60,770 bases of DNA from Mycobacterium sp. E2479 (GTDB taxonomy: Bacteria > Actinomycetota > Actinomycetes > Mycobacteriales > Mycobacteriaceae), in NCBI RefSeq assembly GCF_001667925.1, contig NZ_LZJR01000079.1:1-60770 (forward strand), in the 5' to 3' direction. How positions within the stretch are numbered: the first letter of the stretch is position 1; each line of letters opens with the position of its first letter. A model generated the notes under the pieces. The model saw only the letters and a program-made list of their open reading frames with translations. It was not told where the DNA came from and ran no database searches. Made by a program: the position numbers and the translations under genes. This document shows positions 28,532 through 38,137 of the stretch, piece after piece.

Positions 28532-29124
28532 CAGTGCCCGAACGGATCCGGTCCTTCGCCGGGCGTCCAAGAGAGGCCCGGAACGCCCCAGTTGTGGGAT
28601 TTGACGGCGCGTTTCGCGCTACGCGCGTGCCGGCCGATGAGACGGTCCAGATACAGAAAGCCATCCAGGTGCCCGGTCTCGTGCTGCAGCATCCGTGCGA
28701 ACAGGTCATTGCCTTCGATACAGACCGGTTTGCCGTCGGCGTCGAGTCCGGTGACGCGGGCCCACTTCGCGCGGCCGGTGGGGAAGGACTCGCCGGGCAC
28801 CGACAGGCAGCCCTCGTCGTCGTTGTCCGGGTCGGGCATGGTCTCGGGTATCTCGGAGGTTTCCAGGACTGGGTTGACGACGACACCGCGGCGGCGGTCG
28901 GCGCGGCCCCGGTCGTCGGCGCAGTCATAAACGAAGACCCGCAAGCCGACCCCGATCTGGTTGGCCGCCAGCCCGACCCCGTGCGCGGCGTCCATGGTGT
29001 CGTACATGTTCGCGATCAGCTCGGCCAGATCCGCCGGCAGCGAACCGTCGGCAGCGACCGGCACCGGCTGCGTCGGGGTATGCAGGACGGGATCTCCCAC
29101 GATGCGGATCGGAACGACTGCCAT
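28531..29124 (-). CDS. def: Peptide deformylase
   Basis: Removes the formyl group from the N-terminal methionine of nascent proteins. All three signature motifs of the 197-residue enzyme are intact: [10 protein letters not shown] near residue 49, [10 protein letters not shown] near 103 (Cys metal ligand) and QHETGHLDG near 146 (HExxH). It has the C-terminal extension typical of mycobacterial Def ([20 protein letters not shown]). It is the first gene of a def-GNAT-xthA run. Confidence 0.96.
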   Translation of the reverse strand: MAVVPIRIVGDPVLHTPTQPVPVAADGSLPADLAELIANMYDTMDAAHGVGLAANQIGVGLRVFVYDCADDRGRADRRRGVVVNPVLETSEIPETMPDPDNDDEGCLSVPGESFPTGRAKWARVTGLDADGKPVCIEGNDLFARMLQHETGHLDGFLYLDRLIGRHARSAKRAVKSHNWGVPGLSWTPGEGPDPFGH

Positions 29125-29328
29125 GGTCGGCTAAGCTACCGCACGCCCTTGGGTTGCCCAGCCTGCGATCTCGGAGTCTGGGCCATCTTGGCCAATCGGC
29201 CGACTCGCGGGTCTGGATGACGGCTTGAGGGTTTGGCGCGTGTTTCAATTATCGCCGAAACACGCCCTTAGCTAAGTCAAGTCATTCGAGCAGTTCGGAA
29301 TTCGCCGAAAGGGTCCAGGGGAAGCGAT

Positions 29329-29637
29329 ATGGACAGCGCCATGGCGCGGGCAAATCGATCGGGGGACGACTCTGAGATCGCAGATGGGCTGACCCGCCGC
29401 GAGCACGACATCCTGGCCTTCGAGCGCCAGTGGTGGAAGTTCGCCGGTGTGAAGGAAGACGCCATCAAGGAGTTGTTCTCGATGTCGGCAACGCGTTACT
29501 ACCAAGTGCTCAACGCGCTCGTCGACCGGCCCGAGGCGCTGGCCGCCGACCCGATGCTGGTGAAACGGCTGCGCAGGCTGCGTGCCGGCAGGCAGAAGGC
29601 ACGCGCGGCACGGCGCCTCGGCTTCGAGGTGACCTGA
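29329..29637 (+). CDS. DUF3263 protein, Rv0430-like
   Basis: A 102-residue helical, basic protein. LTRREHDILAFERQWWKFAG is followed by KEDAIKELFSMSATRYYQVL and an Arg/Lys-rich C-terminus (LRRLRAGRQKARAARRL). The middle part looks like a helix-turn-helix, so DNA binding is plausible, and the family is described as DUF3263. An AGGGGAAG sequence serves as ribosome-binding site for the ATG at 29329. It is followed 19 bp later by virR, as in M. tuberculosis. Confidence 0.87.
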   Translation: MDSAMARANRSGDDSEIADGLTRREHDILAFERQWWKFAGVKEDAIKELFSMSATRYYQVLNALVDRPEALAADPMLVKRLRRLRAGRQKARAARRLGFEVT

Positions 29638-29656
29638 CTCGTTACAGTAGGGCTCG

Positions 29657-30133
29657 ATGAAAGAACGAGTTCCCGACTCCACTGGGCTGCCCCTGCGGGC
29701 CATGGTGATGGTGCTGTTGTTCCTCGGCGTCATCTTCCTGCTGCTCGGTTGGCAGGCTCTGGGTTCTTCCGGGAGCTCTGACGACGATTCGGCGTCGGCG
29801 GTGTCCACCTCGAGCGTCACCAGCTCGACGACGACATCCCCCACCAACAAGCCGGCGAGCAACCAGGCCGAGGTGCAGATCTACAACATCTCCGCGAAAG
29901 AGGGTGTCGCCGCGCGCACTAAGGACCAGCTGACGTCCGCCGGATTCAAAGTCACCAAGGTCGACAACATGACCGTGCCCGACGTCTCGACCACCACGGT
30001 CTACTACACCGACGCCGGTGACGAACACGCCACCGCCGATGCGGTGGGCAAGAACCTGGGCGCACCCGTCGAACCGCGAATCCCCGCGCTCAGCGCGGAG
30101 CCGCCGGGTGTCATCGTCCTTGTGGCGGGCTGA
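29657..30133 (+). CDS. virR: LytR_C-domain membrane protein VirR
   Basis: A 158-residue protein with a short cytoplasmic N-terminus and one membrane helix (AMVMVLLFLGVIFLLLGW, about residues 15-33). A Ser/Thr-rich linker leads to a LytR_C domain (VQIYNISAKEGVAARTKDQL and later TTVYYTDAGDE). Its M. tuberculosis counterpart Rv0431 (VirR) limits release of membrane vesicles and affects virulence and cell-envelope structure. The location between the DUF3263 gene and sodC is conserved. Confidence 0.88.
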   Translation: MKERVPDSTGLPLRAMVMVLLFLGVIFLLLGWQALGSSGSSDDDSASAVSTSSVTSSTTTSPTNKPASNQAEVQIYNISAKEGVAARTKDQLTSAGFKVTKVDNMTVPDVSTTTVYYTDAGDEHATADAVGKNLGAPVEPRIPALSAEPPGVIVLVAG

Positions 30134-30198
30134 TTCGACTGCCCGACTCCTCAGCGAGCCGTTCCGGCTAACCTCGCCGCCGGGCTAGGCTGCTGGTT

Positions 30199-30879
30199 AT
30201 GCGTAACCTGCCCTGTTTGGTTCTGGCCGGTTGTGTCGTGTTGCTGGGTGCTTGTTCGTCGCCCGAGCGGGCGTCCTCGGTTCCGGGCACCACTCCAGCG
30301 GTTTGGACCGGATCGCCATCGCCGGCTGGCGCCAAAGCCTCGGAGCCTGGAGGGGGGGCGGCCCCGAGCATGACCACGCACCTGAAGGCCCCGGACGGTA
30401 CCCAGGTGGCCACCGCGGCGTTCGAATTCGACAACGGGTACGCCACCGTCACCATCGAGACGACGGCCAACGGTGTGCTTACACCGGGCTTCCACGATGT
30501 GCACATTCACAAGGTCGGCAAGTGCGAGCCCAACTCGGTGGCCCCGACCGGCGGCGCGCCGGGGGACTTCCTGTCCGCCGGCGACCACTTTCAGGCGCCC
30601 GGGCACAGCGGCGAGCCCGCGAGCGGAGACCTGCCCACCTTGCTGGTGCGCAAGGACGGCTCCGGAAGGTTGGTCACTACCACGGACGCATTCGCCATGG
30701 AGGATCTGCTCACCGGGCAGAAGACCGCGATCATCATCCACGCCGGTGCGGCCAGCTCCGCCAACGCCCCATCGGGGGGCAACAACCAGACCAATGGCAC
30801 GCCGGGCCCCCGCGACATGACGATGAGTACCGGTGACCCCGGCAAGCGGGTGGCGTGCGGTGTCATCGGTGCCGGTTAA
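30199..30879 (+). CDS. sodC: Periplasmic Cu-type superoxide dismutase SodC (lipoprotein)
   Basis: Converts superoxide to peroxide outside the cytoplasmic membrane. The 226-residue protein has a lipobox (LLGAC at about 15-19), a Ser/Pro/Gly-rich linker and a Cu,Zn-SOD fold. Copper ligands are seen in [18 protein letters not shown] and APGHSG follow; and IIIHAG holds the last His. The final [10 protein letters not shown] supplies the disulfide Cys. It overlaps the downstream ligase gene. Confidence 0.93.
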   Translation: MRNLPCLVLAGCVVLLGACSSPERASSVPGTTPAVWTGSPSPAGAKASEPGGGAAPSMTTHLKAPDGTQVATAAFEFDNGYATVTIETTANGVLTPGFHDVHIHKVGKCEPNSVAPTGGAPGDFLSAGDHFQAPGHSGEPASGDLPTLLVRKDGSGRLVTTTDAFAMEDLLTGQKTAIIIHAGAASSANAPSGGNNQTNGTPGPRDMTMSTGDPGKRVACGVIGAG

Positions 30880-31999
30880 CAGGGCCAACACCCACATCGA
30901 TTTCGCCCGCTCACCACGGCCGACCCTCGGGGTCGAGTGGGAGTTCGCGCTCGTCGATGCGCAGACCCGCGACCTGAGCAACGAAGCCACCGCGGTGATC
31001 GCCGAGATCGGCGAAAACCCGCGCGTACACAAGGAATTGCTGCGCAACACCGTCGAGGTGGTCACCGGCATCTGCCGCACCGCGGGCGAGGCCATGGAGG
31101 ATCTGCGGCAGACCCTGGGGCCGGCGCGACGCATCGTCCGGGATCGCGGCATGGAGTTGTTCTGTGCCGGGGCACATCCTTTCGCGCAGTGGAGTTCTCA
31201 GAAGTTCACCGATGCCCCGCGCTACGCCGAGTTGATCAAGCGCACCCAATGGTGGGGACGGCAGATGCTGATCTGGGGCGTGCACGTGCACGTCGGCATC
31301 TCCTCGCCGAACAAGGTGATGCCGATCATGACCTCGCTGCTGAACTACTACCCGCACCTGCTGGCGCTGTCGGCGTCGTCACCGTGGTGGACGGGCGTGG
31401 ACACCGGATACGCCAGCAACCGGGCGATGATGTTCCAGCAGTTGCCCACCGCCGGGCTGCCGTTCCAATTCCAGACGTGGGCGGAATTCGAACGTTTCGT
31501 CTACGACCAGAAGAAGACCGGCATCATCGACCATGTCGACGAAGTCCGTTGGGACATCAGGCCTTCCCCACACCTGGGCACGCTCGAAATGCGGATCTGC
31601 GATGGCGTGTCCAACCTGCGCGAGCTGGGCGCCCTGGTCGCGCTGACCCACTGCCTGGTGGTCGACCTGGACCGCAGACTGGAAGCCGACGAGTCGTTGC
31701 CGAGCATGCCGCCCTGGCACAACCAGGAGAACAAGTGGCGCGCCGCCCGCTACGGTCTGGACGCGGTCATCATCCTGGACGCTGACAGCAATGAGCGGTT
31801 GGTCACCGAGGATCTCGACGACGTGCTGAACCGGCTGGAGCCGGTGGCCAAGAAGTTGGATTGCGTCGACGAGCTTGCCGCGGTGGCCGACATTCCGCGG
31901 CAAGGCGCCTCCTACCAGCGGCAGCGCCGGGTGGCCGAAGAACATGACGGCGACCTGCGTGCGGTCGTCGATGCGCTGGTGGCCGAACTGGAGATCTGA
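30869..31999 (+). CDS. Carboxylate-amine ligase, YbdK/glutamate-cysteine ligase 2 family
   Basis: A 376-residue ATP-dependent ligase-like protein (start at the GTG at 30869, giving the same length as I recall for Rv0433; 30860 is an alternative). Family features are [11 protein letters not shown] near residue 20, HPFAQW near 105, HVHVGI near 145, LPFQFQTW near 185 and GTLEMRICD near 240. It overlaps the sodC stop by 11 bp and shares one base with the next gene, so the three are probably co-translated. The true substrate is uncertain; weak glutamate-cysteine ligase activity is described for the family. Confidence 0.9.
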   Translation: MPVNRANTHIDFARSPRPTLGVEWEFALVDAQTRDLSNEATAVIAEIGENPRVHKELLRNTVEVVTGICRTAGEAMEDLRQTLGPARRIVRDRGMELFCAGAHPFAQWSSQKFTDAPRYAELIKRTQWWGRQMLIWGVHVHVGISSPNKVMPIMTSLLNYYPHLLALSASSPWWTGVDTGYASNRAMMFQQLPTAGLPFQFQTWAEFERFVYDQKKTGIIDHVDEVRWDIRPSPHLGTLEMRICDGVSNLRELGALVALTHCLVVDLDRRLEADESLPSMPPWHNQENKWRAARYGLDAVIILDADSNERLVTEDLDDVLNRLEPVAKKLDCVDELAAVADIPRQGASYQRQRRVAEEHDGDLRAVVDALVAELEI

Positions 32000-32637
32000 T
32001 GACGGAAGCCCTTGAGCTCGCGATGTTTCCGCTGGAGTCGGCGCTGCTACCCGACCAAGATCTGCCGTTGCGGATCTTCGAGCCACGCTATGGCGAGCTG
32101 GTGCGGCATTGTATGGACACCGGCGACCCGTTCGGGGTGGTACTGATCTCGCGCGGGCGTGAGGTCGGTGGCGGTGAGGCACGTTGCGACGTCGGCGTGT
32201 TGTCCCGGATTGCCGAGTGCATCGACCACGGCGCCGGGCGGTATTCGCTGAATTGCCGTACCGGAGAACGTATTCGAGTGAAAGAATGGCTGCCCGACGA
32301 CCCGTACCCGCGGGCGGTGATCGCGCCGTGGCCCGACGAGTCCGGTGATGCGGTGTCGGACACCCAGCTGCTCGAGGTCGAAGACCGGGCCATGGCACTG
32401 TTCGAGCGCATTGCGCGGGCGCGCGACATCAATCTTCCGGGCCGTGAGGTGATTTTGGCATATGACCGGACCGGCTCAGCGGGGAAGCGCTTGTTCGCGT
32501 TGGCGTCTCGCATTCCGATCGGCACGGCCGACCGCTACTCGGTGCTGTCGGCGCCGGGAGCCGCCGACCGCCTTGTCGCGCTGCGCGAGGCGGTGGACGC
32601 GGTCGCCGAAGTGGTGGAGTTTCAGCTTTCCGAATGA
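31999..32637 (+). CDS. LON-substrate-binding-domain protein, Rv0434-like
   Basis: A 212-residue protein made of the N-terminal substrate-recognition domain of Lon protease without ATPase or protease parts. MFPLESALLPDQDLPLRIFE and FEPRYGELVRHC mark the start of the fold; GVVLISRGREVGGGE and IRVKEWLPDDPYPRAVI follow. It is translationally coupled to the ligase gene (TGATG). It may bind unfolded or modified proteins. The partner is unknown. Confidence 0.87.
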   Translation: MTEALELAMFPLESALLPDQDLPLRIFEPRYGELVRHCMDTGDPFGVVLISRGREVGGGEARCDVGVLSRIAECIDHGAGRYSLNCRTGERIRVKEWLPDDPYPRAVIAPWPDESGDAVSDTQLLEVEDRAMALFERIARARDINLPGREVILAYDRTGSAGKRLFALASRIPIGTADRYSVLSAPGAADRLVALREAVDAVAEVVEFQLSE

Positions 32638-32756
32638 CCGGGCGGGGTGAAGGACGGACGGATGAAGGTGCAGCTTCGGGTCAGCGGTTCGCCGGTGCGG
32701 GCGGCGGCAAGCGCCGCCGACATGATCGGCGCCCCGCATCGGGTGCCGGTCCTGTC

Positions 32757-33584
32757 ATGAGCGCCGACCTGACGGTCGAAATCGATTCGGGCGTGGCGGT
32801 GCTCACGCTCAACCGGCCCGCCCACCTCAACGCCTACACCGCCGAAATGGGCGCGCTGCTGAGCCGCGCATACCGGGATTGCGACGAGGACGACGACGTC
32901 CGAGCCATCGTGCTGACCGGGGCGGGTCGTGCATTTTGCGCCGGGGCCGACTTTTCCGGCGACGCACGCCCGTTCAGCGCACCCACCGACTCCCGCCCGA
33001 CCGGCACGTTCTCGGCCTCGCCGATCACCCCGGCGGCGTTCGAGTTGCGTAAACCGGTGATCGCCGCGGTCAACGGCCACGCCATCGGCATCGGGCTGAC
33101 CATTGCGTTGCAGGCCGACATCCGCGTCGTGGCCGAGAACGCGAAATACGGTGTGGTGCAGGTCCGCCGGGGGGTGCTGCCCGACTGCATGTCGCACTGG
33201 ACGCTCACCCAGTTGACCAACCTGGGGGTGGCCGCAGACATCCTGCTCACCGGGCGCACGTTCGGCGGGACCGAGGCAGCCGCGCTCGGCGTCGCCACCC
33301 GCGCTCTGCCCGCCGAACAGGTGCTCGACCATGCCCTGTCGCTGGCCCGCGACATCGCGATCAACGTGTCACCGATGTCGGCGGCGCTGTGCAAACGCCT
33401 GCTGTGGGACAGCGCGATCAATCGCTACACGCCGCGACAGGTCGCCTCGCTGGAAACCCTTGTGCACGAATGGCTGATGGGCGGTGCCGACGCCGACGAA
33501 GGCGTCGCCGCGTTCCTCGAGCACCGGCCGCCGCGCTTCACCTCGCGACTGTCCCGCGAATGGGCGCCACTTCCCGAGCCATGA
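32757..33584 (+). CDS. Enoyl-CoA hydratase/isomerase family protein
   Basis: A 275-residue crotonase-fold protein. Oxyanion-hole elements are GRAFCAGADFSGD near residue 60 and VNGHAIGIGLTIALQADIRV near 105. The ATG at 32757 is favoured over the upstream TTG because crotonase similarity starts a few residues later. About 119 bp of non-coding leader precede it. It is not in this position in M. tuberculosis as I recall. Substrate unknown. Confidence 0.88.
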   Translation: MSADLTVEIDSGVAVLTLNRPAHLNAYTAEMGALLSRAYRDCDEDDDVRAIVLTGAGRAFCAGADFSGDARPFSAPTDSRPTGTFSASPITPAAFELRKPVIAAVNGHAIGIGLTIALQADIRVVAENAKYGVVQVRRGVLPDCMSHWTLTQLTNLGVAADILLTGRTFGGTEAAALGVATRALPAEQVLDHALSLARDIAINVSPMSAALCKRLLWDSAINRYTPRQVASLETLVHEWLMGGADADEGVAAFLEHRPPRFTSRLSREWAPLPEP

Positions 33585-33659
33585 ACCGGCGCACGGTCAG
33601 GTTGTGGCACAAAACCTTCGGAGAGGTCCCACAGCCCGGCCTCGCGTTGGTCACGCGGA

Positions 33660-34490
33660 TCAACCTATCGGCGCCATGGCGCGCCCCCGGCTCGCGCTGC
33701 GTCGCATGAGTTGCGGCGCCACCATGCGATGCAGTGGGCCGATCAACGCCCACACCGCCCGCGCTGTCACTCGGCGTCGGTAGTGCAGGCGGGTGGTCAG
33801 GACCGCCCGCCGACCGTCCTGGCGGCGCAACGTCAGCTCGCCGCGCATCAGCGGCCCGCGCGTCGCCAGCACCAGTTCGTCGGGATCCGAACGAACGATC
33901 GACCAGCCGATGAGGTGACCGGCCGAGCGGGGCGGGCCCAGCCGCAACATCAGTACATTGCGGTGGACCCACGCCACCAGGCGCCCGCCCCCGGTTGGCT
34001 TATCGCCGAGCCCGTCGCGAAATGCTTGTTCGGCGGTGCGCGTGTCGCCGGCGGCGATAGGCACCTCGAACACGTCCACGTAATCGGCCGCGGTCGCACC
34101 GGTGCCGGCCCGCTCGTCGAGGACCGCTGCGGCAACGCGTTTCAGGGTCCGCCGCACGACGATGCGATGCCCGCCGGTGCCGATCACCAGCGCCCGATAG
34201 GTCTTGCCGCGGATACCTGGGAAGTCCGCCCAGGTGGCCGCCCGCAGCCGGGTGCGCGCGGGGCCGTCGAGCGCGTCCAGCTCGAACACCCATCGGTAGA
34301 CCGCGAACCAGTGGCGCCCCTTGAGCGCGAATCGCGCCGGCGGTCGGGCTTCGTCGAGGGTGAAGCCGAAGGGCACGGTCGACGGGTCGTGCGGATCGCG
34401 GCACATCACCCGCAGCAGCGCCGCCCACGTGTCTTCGCTGCCGGCGTCGATGGTTATGGCATGCTCATCAATATAGGGTAATCGTTCCAT
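33660..34490 (-). CDS. SRPBCC-like lipid-binding-fold protein (DUF2867-type)
   Basis: A 276-residue protein. The N-terminal half (PYIDEHAITIDAGSEDTWAAL) begins like an SRPBCC/START domain. The C-terminal half contains GWSIVRSDPDELVLATRGPL and LTTRLHYRRRVTARAVWALI, typical of DUF2867-type proteins. It is divergent from a TetR gene only 21 bp away, so it is a likely target of that repressor. Substrate unknown. Confidence 0.7.
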   Translation of the reverse strand: MERLPYIDEHAITIDAGSEDTWAALLRVMCRDPHDPSTVPFGFTLDEARPPARFALKGRHWFAVYRWVFELDALDGPARTRLRAATWADFPGIRGKTYRALVIGTGGHRIVVRRTLKRVAAAVLDERAGTGATAADYVDVFEVPIAAGDTRTAEQAFRDGLGDKPTGGGRLVAWVHRNVLMLRLGPPRSAGHLIGWSIVRSDPDELVLATRGPLMRGELTLRRQDGRRAVLTTRLHYRRRVTARAVWALIGPLHRMVAPQLMRRSASRGRAMAPIG

Positions 34491-34511
34491 ATAGAAGGAA
34501 TGTACTAGATC
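34468..34511. promoter_or_regulatory. Compact divergent promoter/operator
   Basis: Only 21 bp separate the two starts (34490 and 34512). The region is unusually AT-rich and contains the interrupted inverted repeat TTCC-ATATAGAA-GGAA (34485-34500). This is a plausible TetR operator. Confidence 0.5.
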
Positions 34512-35108
34512 GTGGCACCTCCGCGGAAGCACGAAACCGATGTGATCCTCGACGCGGCTCGAGCACTGGTGCTCGACGGTGGTCCGCGCGCGGCCAGCGT
34601 GGCCGCAATCGCGAAAGCCAGCGGCGCGCCCGCGGGCACGCTGTATCACCGGTTCGGCAACCGCGACGGCATCCTGACCGCGGCGTGGCTGCGCGCGCTG
34701 GAACGCTTCCAGACGCGCGCAATGGCCGCCAACGGCGACAACCCGACGGACACCGCCGTGGCGATGGCCGTGGCCGCCGTCGGCTTCGCGCGGGCCCTGC
34801 CCGACGACGCCCGGCTGTTGTTGACCATCCGCCCCGGCGACCTGCTCGACGACGAGCCGGACGCGGCATTCCAGCAGACCCTTGCCGCGATGAACGCCCC
34901 GCTGACCCAGCGCATCGCGGTGTTGGCCCGGCAACTGTATGGCAACGGCAAACCGCGATCCGTCGACGCCGTCGCGCGGGCGGTCGCCGACCTGCCCTAC
35001 GCCGTGGTGCGGCGCCACGCGCGCGATGACCCGATGCCGACCTGGCTGGAAAAGGACGTCGCGGCGTCGGCCCTGGCCGTGCTACAAAGCTTTGGCGAAC
35101 GCTCGTAG
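34512..35108 (+). CDS. TetR-family transcriptional regulator
   Basis: A 198-residue regulator. The N-terminal helix-turn-helix reads ASVAAIAKASGAPAGTLYHR followed by FGNRDGILTAAW (about residues 26-60). The C-terminal part is helical and ligand-binding (FARALPDDARLLLTIRPGDL). The GTG start at 34512 faces away from the SRPBCC-like gene. It probably represses that divergent gene. It overlaps the convergent AAA ATPase gene by 27 bp. Confidence 0.9.
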   Translation: MAPPRKHETDVILDAARALVLDGGPRAASVAAIAKASGAPAGTLYHRFGNRDGILTAAWLRALERFQTRAMAANGDNPTDTAVAMAVAAVGFARALPDDARLLLTIRPGDLLDDEPDAAFQQTLAAMNAPLTQRIAVLARQLYGNGKPRSVDAVARAVADLPYAVVRRHARDDPMPTWLEKDVAASALAVLQSFGERS

Positions 35109-37277
35109 CGATTCGACCTGCGTGGGATCCAAGGATGGACGGACGTTTTCGTGTGCCGCGGCGAGGTCGGCGGCCGTCACATCGGTGGCGTCGATGGATC
35201 GACGCATGGCCGTCAGTGCGGCCTCTCGCAGCAGCGCCACGCAGTCGGCGGCGCTGTAGCCATCGAGTCCGGCCGCTACCTGATCCAGATCGACGTCGGC
35301 GCTCAGCGGAATGGATTTGCCTGCGGTGCGCAGGATTTCGCGGCGGGCCGCCGCATCGGGCGGTTCGACGAAGACCAGCCGCTCCAGCCGGCCGGGTCGC
35401 AGCAGCGCGGGGTCGATGAGATCCGGCCGGTTGGTGGCGCCCAGCACGACCACGTCGCGCAGCGGGTCGACGCCGTCGAGCTCGGTCAGCAGCGCGGCGA
35501 CCACTCGATCGGTCACGCCCGAATCGAAGCTCTGCCCACGCCGCGGCGCCAGTGCGTCCACCTCATCGAGGAAGACCAGCGACGGCGCCGAATCGCGCGC
35601 GCGCCGAAATAGTTCGCGCACAGCCTTTTCCGAGCTGCCCACCCATTTGTCCATCAGCTCGGAGCCCTTAACGGCGTGCACGGACAACTGCCCCGTGCTG
35701 GCCAGCGCCCGCACGATGAAGGTCTTGCCGCAGCCCGGCGGCCCGTACAGCAGCACCCCGCGCGGCGGCTCCACCCCCAACCGCGCGAACGTGTCCGGAT
35801 GCTGTAGCGGCCATAACACGGCCTCGGTCAGCGCCTGTCTGGCCTCGGCCATGTCGCCGACGTCGTCGAGCGTGATGTTGCCGACGCTGACTTCCTCGCT
35901 GGCCGAGCGAGACAGCGGCCGAATGACGGTCAACGCACCGATGAGGTCCTCCTGCTTCAGCTCGGGCGGCCGGCCGTCGGCGCTGGCCCGCGACGCGGCC
36001 CGCAGCGCTGCCTCGCGCACCAGTGCGGCCAGGTCGGCGACAACGAAACCCGGTGTTCGAGAGGCGATCTCGTCGAGGTCTAGATCCCCGGTCGGCACGT
36101 TTCGCAGCAGCGATTCCAGTAGCGCTTTGCGGGTGCCGGCGTCCGGAAGCGGCAGGCCCAGCTCGCGGTCGCACAGATCGGGGGCCCGCAACCGGGCGTC
36201 GAGCGCATCAGGTCGCGCGGAGGTGGCGATCAGGGCGACGCCCTCGCTGGCCACGGCGGTACGCAGCTCGCTCAGGATCAGCGAGGCCACCGGCTCGGCG
36301 GTGGCCGGCAGTAGGGCATCGACATCGGTGATCAGCAGCACGCCGCCACCGTCGCGGACCGTTTGCACCGCGGAAGCCACTGCCTTGAGCCGATCTTCGG
36401 CACCCAGCGCGCCGACCTCCGGGCCGTCAAGTGTGACCAGCCTGCGATCGCCGCACACCGCGCGCACCAGCGTCACCTTGCCCACGCCGGCCGGGCCCGA
36501 CACCAGCACGCCGAGGTTGGCACCGGCGCCCAATGTCTTGAGCAGGTGTGGTTCGTCGAGCGCCAGCTTGAGCCATTCGACGAGCTTGGCCGCCTGCGGC
36601 TGGGTGCCTTTCAGTTCTTCGACGACCATCTCCGGCCTGGCGACTTCGACCGAAATCTGCGACGATGCCCGCGCCCCGGACACAACACCGGCGCCCCAGG
36701 TGACCAGCGAGTTGGGCTGCACGCTCACGGGTCCCTCGGGCTCGACGCCGGTGACGGTGAGCAGCTCCGAGGTCCAGCTGATGCCCACCGCGGTGGCCAG
36801 GGCGCGGGTGGCCTCCGACGTCGACGTGCCGGGACCCAGGTCGCGGGGCAGCAGCGATACGGCGTCGCCGACGGTAAGCACCTTGCCCAGCAAGGCTTGT
36901 CGCAGCGTGACCGGCGTGACCGACTGGGTGGCCAGCGCCGAGCCGGCCAGCGTCACCGACCGCGCGCCGTAGACGGTGACCGTGCCGACGACCACCGGGG
37001 TTCCCTCGCGCAGTCCCGCGTTGGACAGCGTCACGTCATCGAGCAGCACGTTGCTGACGGGCGTGCCCGGGCCGGCCAGGGCGGCGACGGCCGCCGTCGT
37101 GCGCGATCCGATCAGCGACACCGCGTCCCATTCCCGAATCCCCAGTGCGGCAATGGCATTCGGATGTAACCGAATGACGCCGCGGCGGGAGTCGACGGCC
37201 GAGGTGTTCAGCCGGGCGGTCAGGGTGAGCTGACGGACCGAGCCGGAGCGGTGTGCGTCGTCGCCGGAGCGACTCAC
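35082..37277 (-). CDS. Cdc48/VAT-like tandem AAA ATPase, Rv0435c-like
   Basis: A 731-residue protein with an N-terminal Cdc48-like substrate/adaptor domain (about 1-190: LHPNAIAALGIREWDAVSLI) and two AAA modules. The second is complete: Walker A GPPGCGKT near 511, Walker B LVFLDEVDA near 564 and arginine finger region TNRPDLIDPALLRPGRLE. The first keeps Walker A GPAGVGKV near 260 but its Walker B reads LLITDVDAL (TD instead of DE) near 312, and the later PGR is PDL. The first module therefore may bind but hardly hydrolyse ATP. It is coupled to pssA by ATGA. Confidence 0.93.
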   Translation of the reverse strand: MSRSGDDAHRSGSVRQLTLTARLNTSAVDSRRGVIRLHPNAIAALGIREWDAVSLIGSRTTAAVAALAGPGTPVSNVLLDDVTLSNAGLREGTPVVVGTVTVYGARSVTLAGSALATQSVTPVTLRQALLGKVLTVGDAVSLLPRDLGPGTSTSEATRALATAVGISWTSELLTVTGVEPEGPVSVQPNSLVTWGAGVVSGARASSQISVEVARPEMVVEELKGTQPQAAKLVEWLKLALDEPHLLKTLGAGANLGVLVSGPAGVGKVTLVRAVCGDRRLVTLDGPEVGALGAEDRLKAVASAVQTVRDGGGVLLITDVDALLPATAEPVASLILSELRTAVASEGVALIATSARPDALDARLRAPDLCDRELGLPLPDAGTRKALLESLLRNVPTGDLDLDEIASRTPGFVVADLAALVREAALRAASRASADGRPPELKQEDLIGALTVIRPLSRSASEEVSVGNITLDDVGDMAEARQALTEAVLWPLQHPDTFARLGVEPPRGVLLYGPPGCGKTFIVRALASTGQLSVHAVKGSELMDKWVGSSEKAVRELFRRARDSAPSLVFLDEVDALAPRRGQSFDSGVTDRVVAALLTELDGVDPLRDVVVLGATNRPDLIDPALLRPGRLERLVFVEPPDAAARREILRTAGKSIPLSADVDLDQVAAGLDGYSAADCVALLREAALTAMRRSIDATDVTAADLAAAHENVRPSLDPTQVESLRAFAKAL

Positions 37278-38137
37278 GGCAAGCGCCTGCCCGGCTTGCG
37301 CAGGCCCAGCCGCGCCACCGACCGGCGGTTGGGCTGTGCCCGGCGGATCGCCCGCCGCGCCGCGCGGCGCTGCTTGGGTGCGTCATCCCACGCCTCGGGG
37401 TGCGCGGCCAGCCAGCGCGAGTTGCGGATGGCGAACGGTATGTGGCACAGGTAGACGACGATGATCACCCAGATCAACATGTAGGGGGCCAGCACCGCCG
37501 CCGCCGCGCAGATCGCCAGGAGCGCGAGCAGGGGCGCCGCCCAACTCGGCGGCACGGCGACCGCGTGCATCTTGCGCATCGGGATCTTGCTGACCATCAG
37601 GATCGAGGTCCCGGTGATCCAGATGCACAGGAACAGTGGCGAGGTCCACCAGCCGTCGCCGAACTGCAGTTTGAGTCCGATGAGACCGATCATCGAGATC
37701 GCGCCGGCCGGCGCGGGCATGCCGACGAAGAATTCGTGCGCGTAGGAGGGCTGGCTGCCGTCGTCTAGCAATGCGTTGAATCGCGCCAACCGCAACACCA
37801 CACAAACCGCATAGAGCAGGATCACCACCCACCCGGCCGGCGACGTGGTCAACAGCGTCACGTAAATCACGATCGCCGGGGTTACGCCGAAGTTCACCGC
37901 GTCGGCCAGCGAGTCGATCTCTTCGCCCATCCGCGACTGGGCGTCCAGGATGCGAGCCACTCGCCCGTCGAGTCCGTCCAGGATGGCGGCCGCGGCAATC
38001 AGCGCCATCGCCGCCTTGGGCTGGTGCTCGAGGGCGAACCGGATCGACGTCAGTCCTGCGCAGACGGAGAGCACCGTCATGGCACTCGGCAGGATCTGCA
38101 GGTTGACCGCCGGGCGCCCGCGCGGCTTGCTGATCAT
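37274..38137 (-). CDS. pssA: CDP-diacylglycerol-serine O-phosphatidyltransferase PssA
   Basis: Integral membrane enzyme making phosphatidylserine from CDP-diacylglycerol and serine. The 287-residue protein has the CDP-alcohol phosphotransferase motif DGLDGRVAR...GEEIDSLAD near residues 54-79 and about eight membrane helices. The basic C-terminus ([16 protein letters not shown]) is probably cytosolic. It overlaps psd upstream and the AAA ATPase downstream, each by ATGA, as in M. tuberculosis. Confidence 0.94.
   Translation of the reverse strand: MISKPRGRPAVNLQILPSAMTVLSVCAGLTSIRFALEHQPKAAMALIAAAAILDGLDGRVARILDAQSRMGEEIDSLADAVNFGVTPAIVIYVTLLTTSPAGWVVILLYAVCVVLRLARFNALLDDGSQPSYAHEFFVGMPAPAGAISMIGLIGLKLQFGDGWWTSPLFLCIWITGTSILMVSKIPMRKMHAVAVPPSWAAPLLALLAICAAAAVLAPYMLIWVIIVVYLCHIPFAIRNSRWLAAHPEAWDDAPKQRRAARRAIRRAQPNRRSVARLGLRKPGRRLP

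Noticed and set aside
35311..36972. 553-codon open frame opposite the AAA ATPase
   Set aside because: Ser/Thr/Ala-rich antisense shadow with no recognisable motif.
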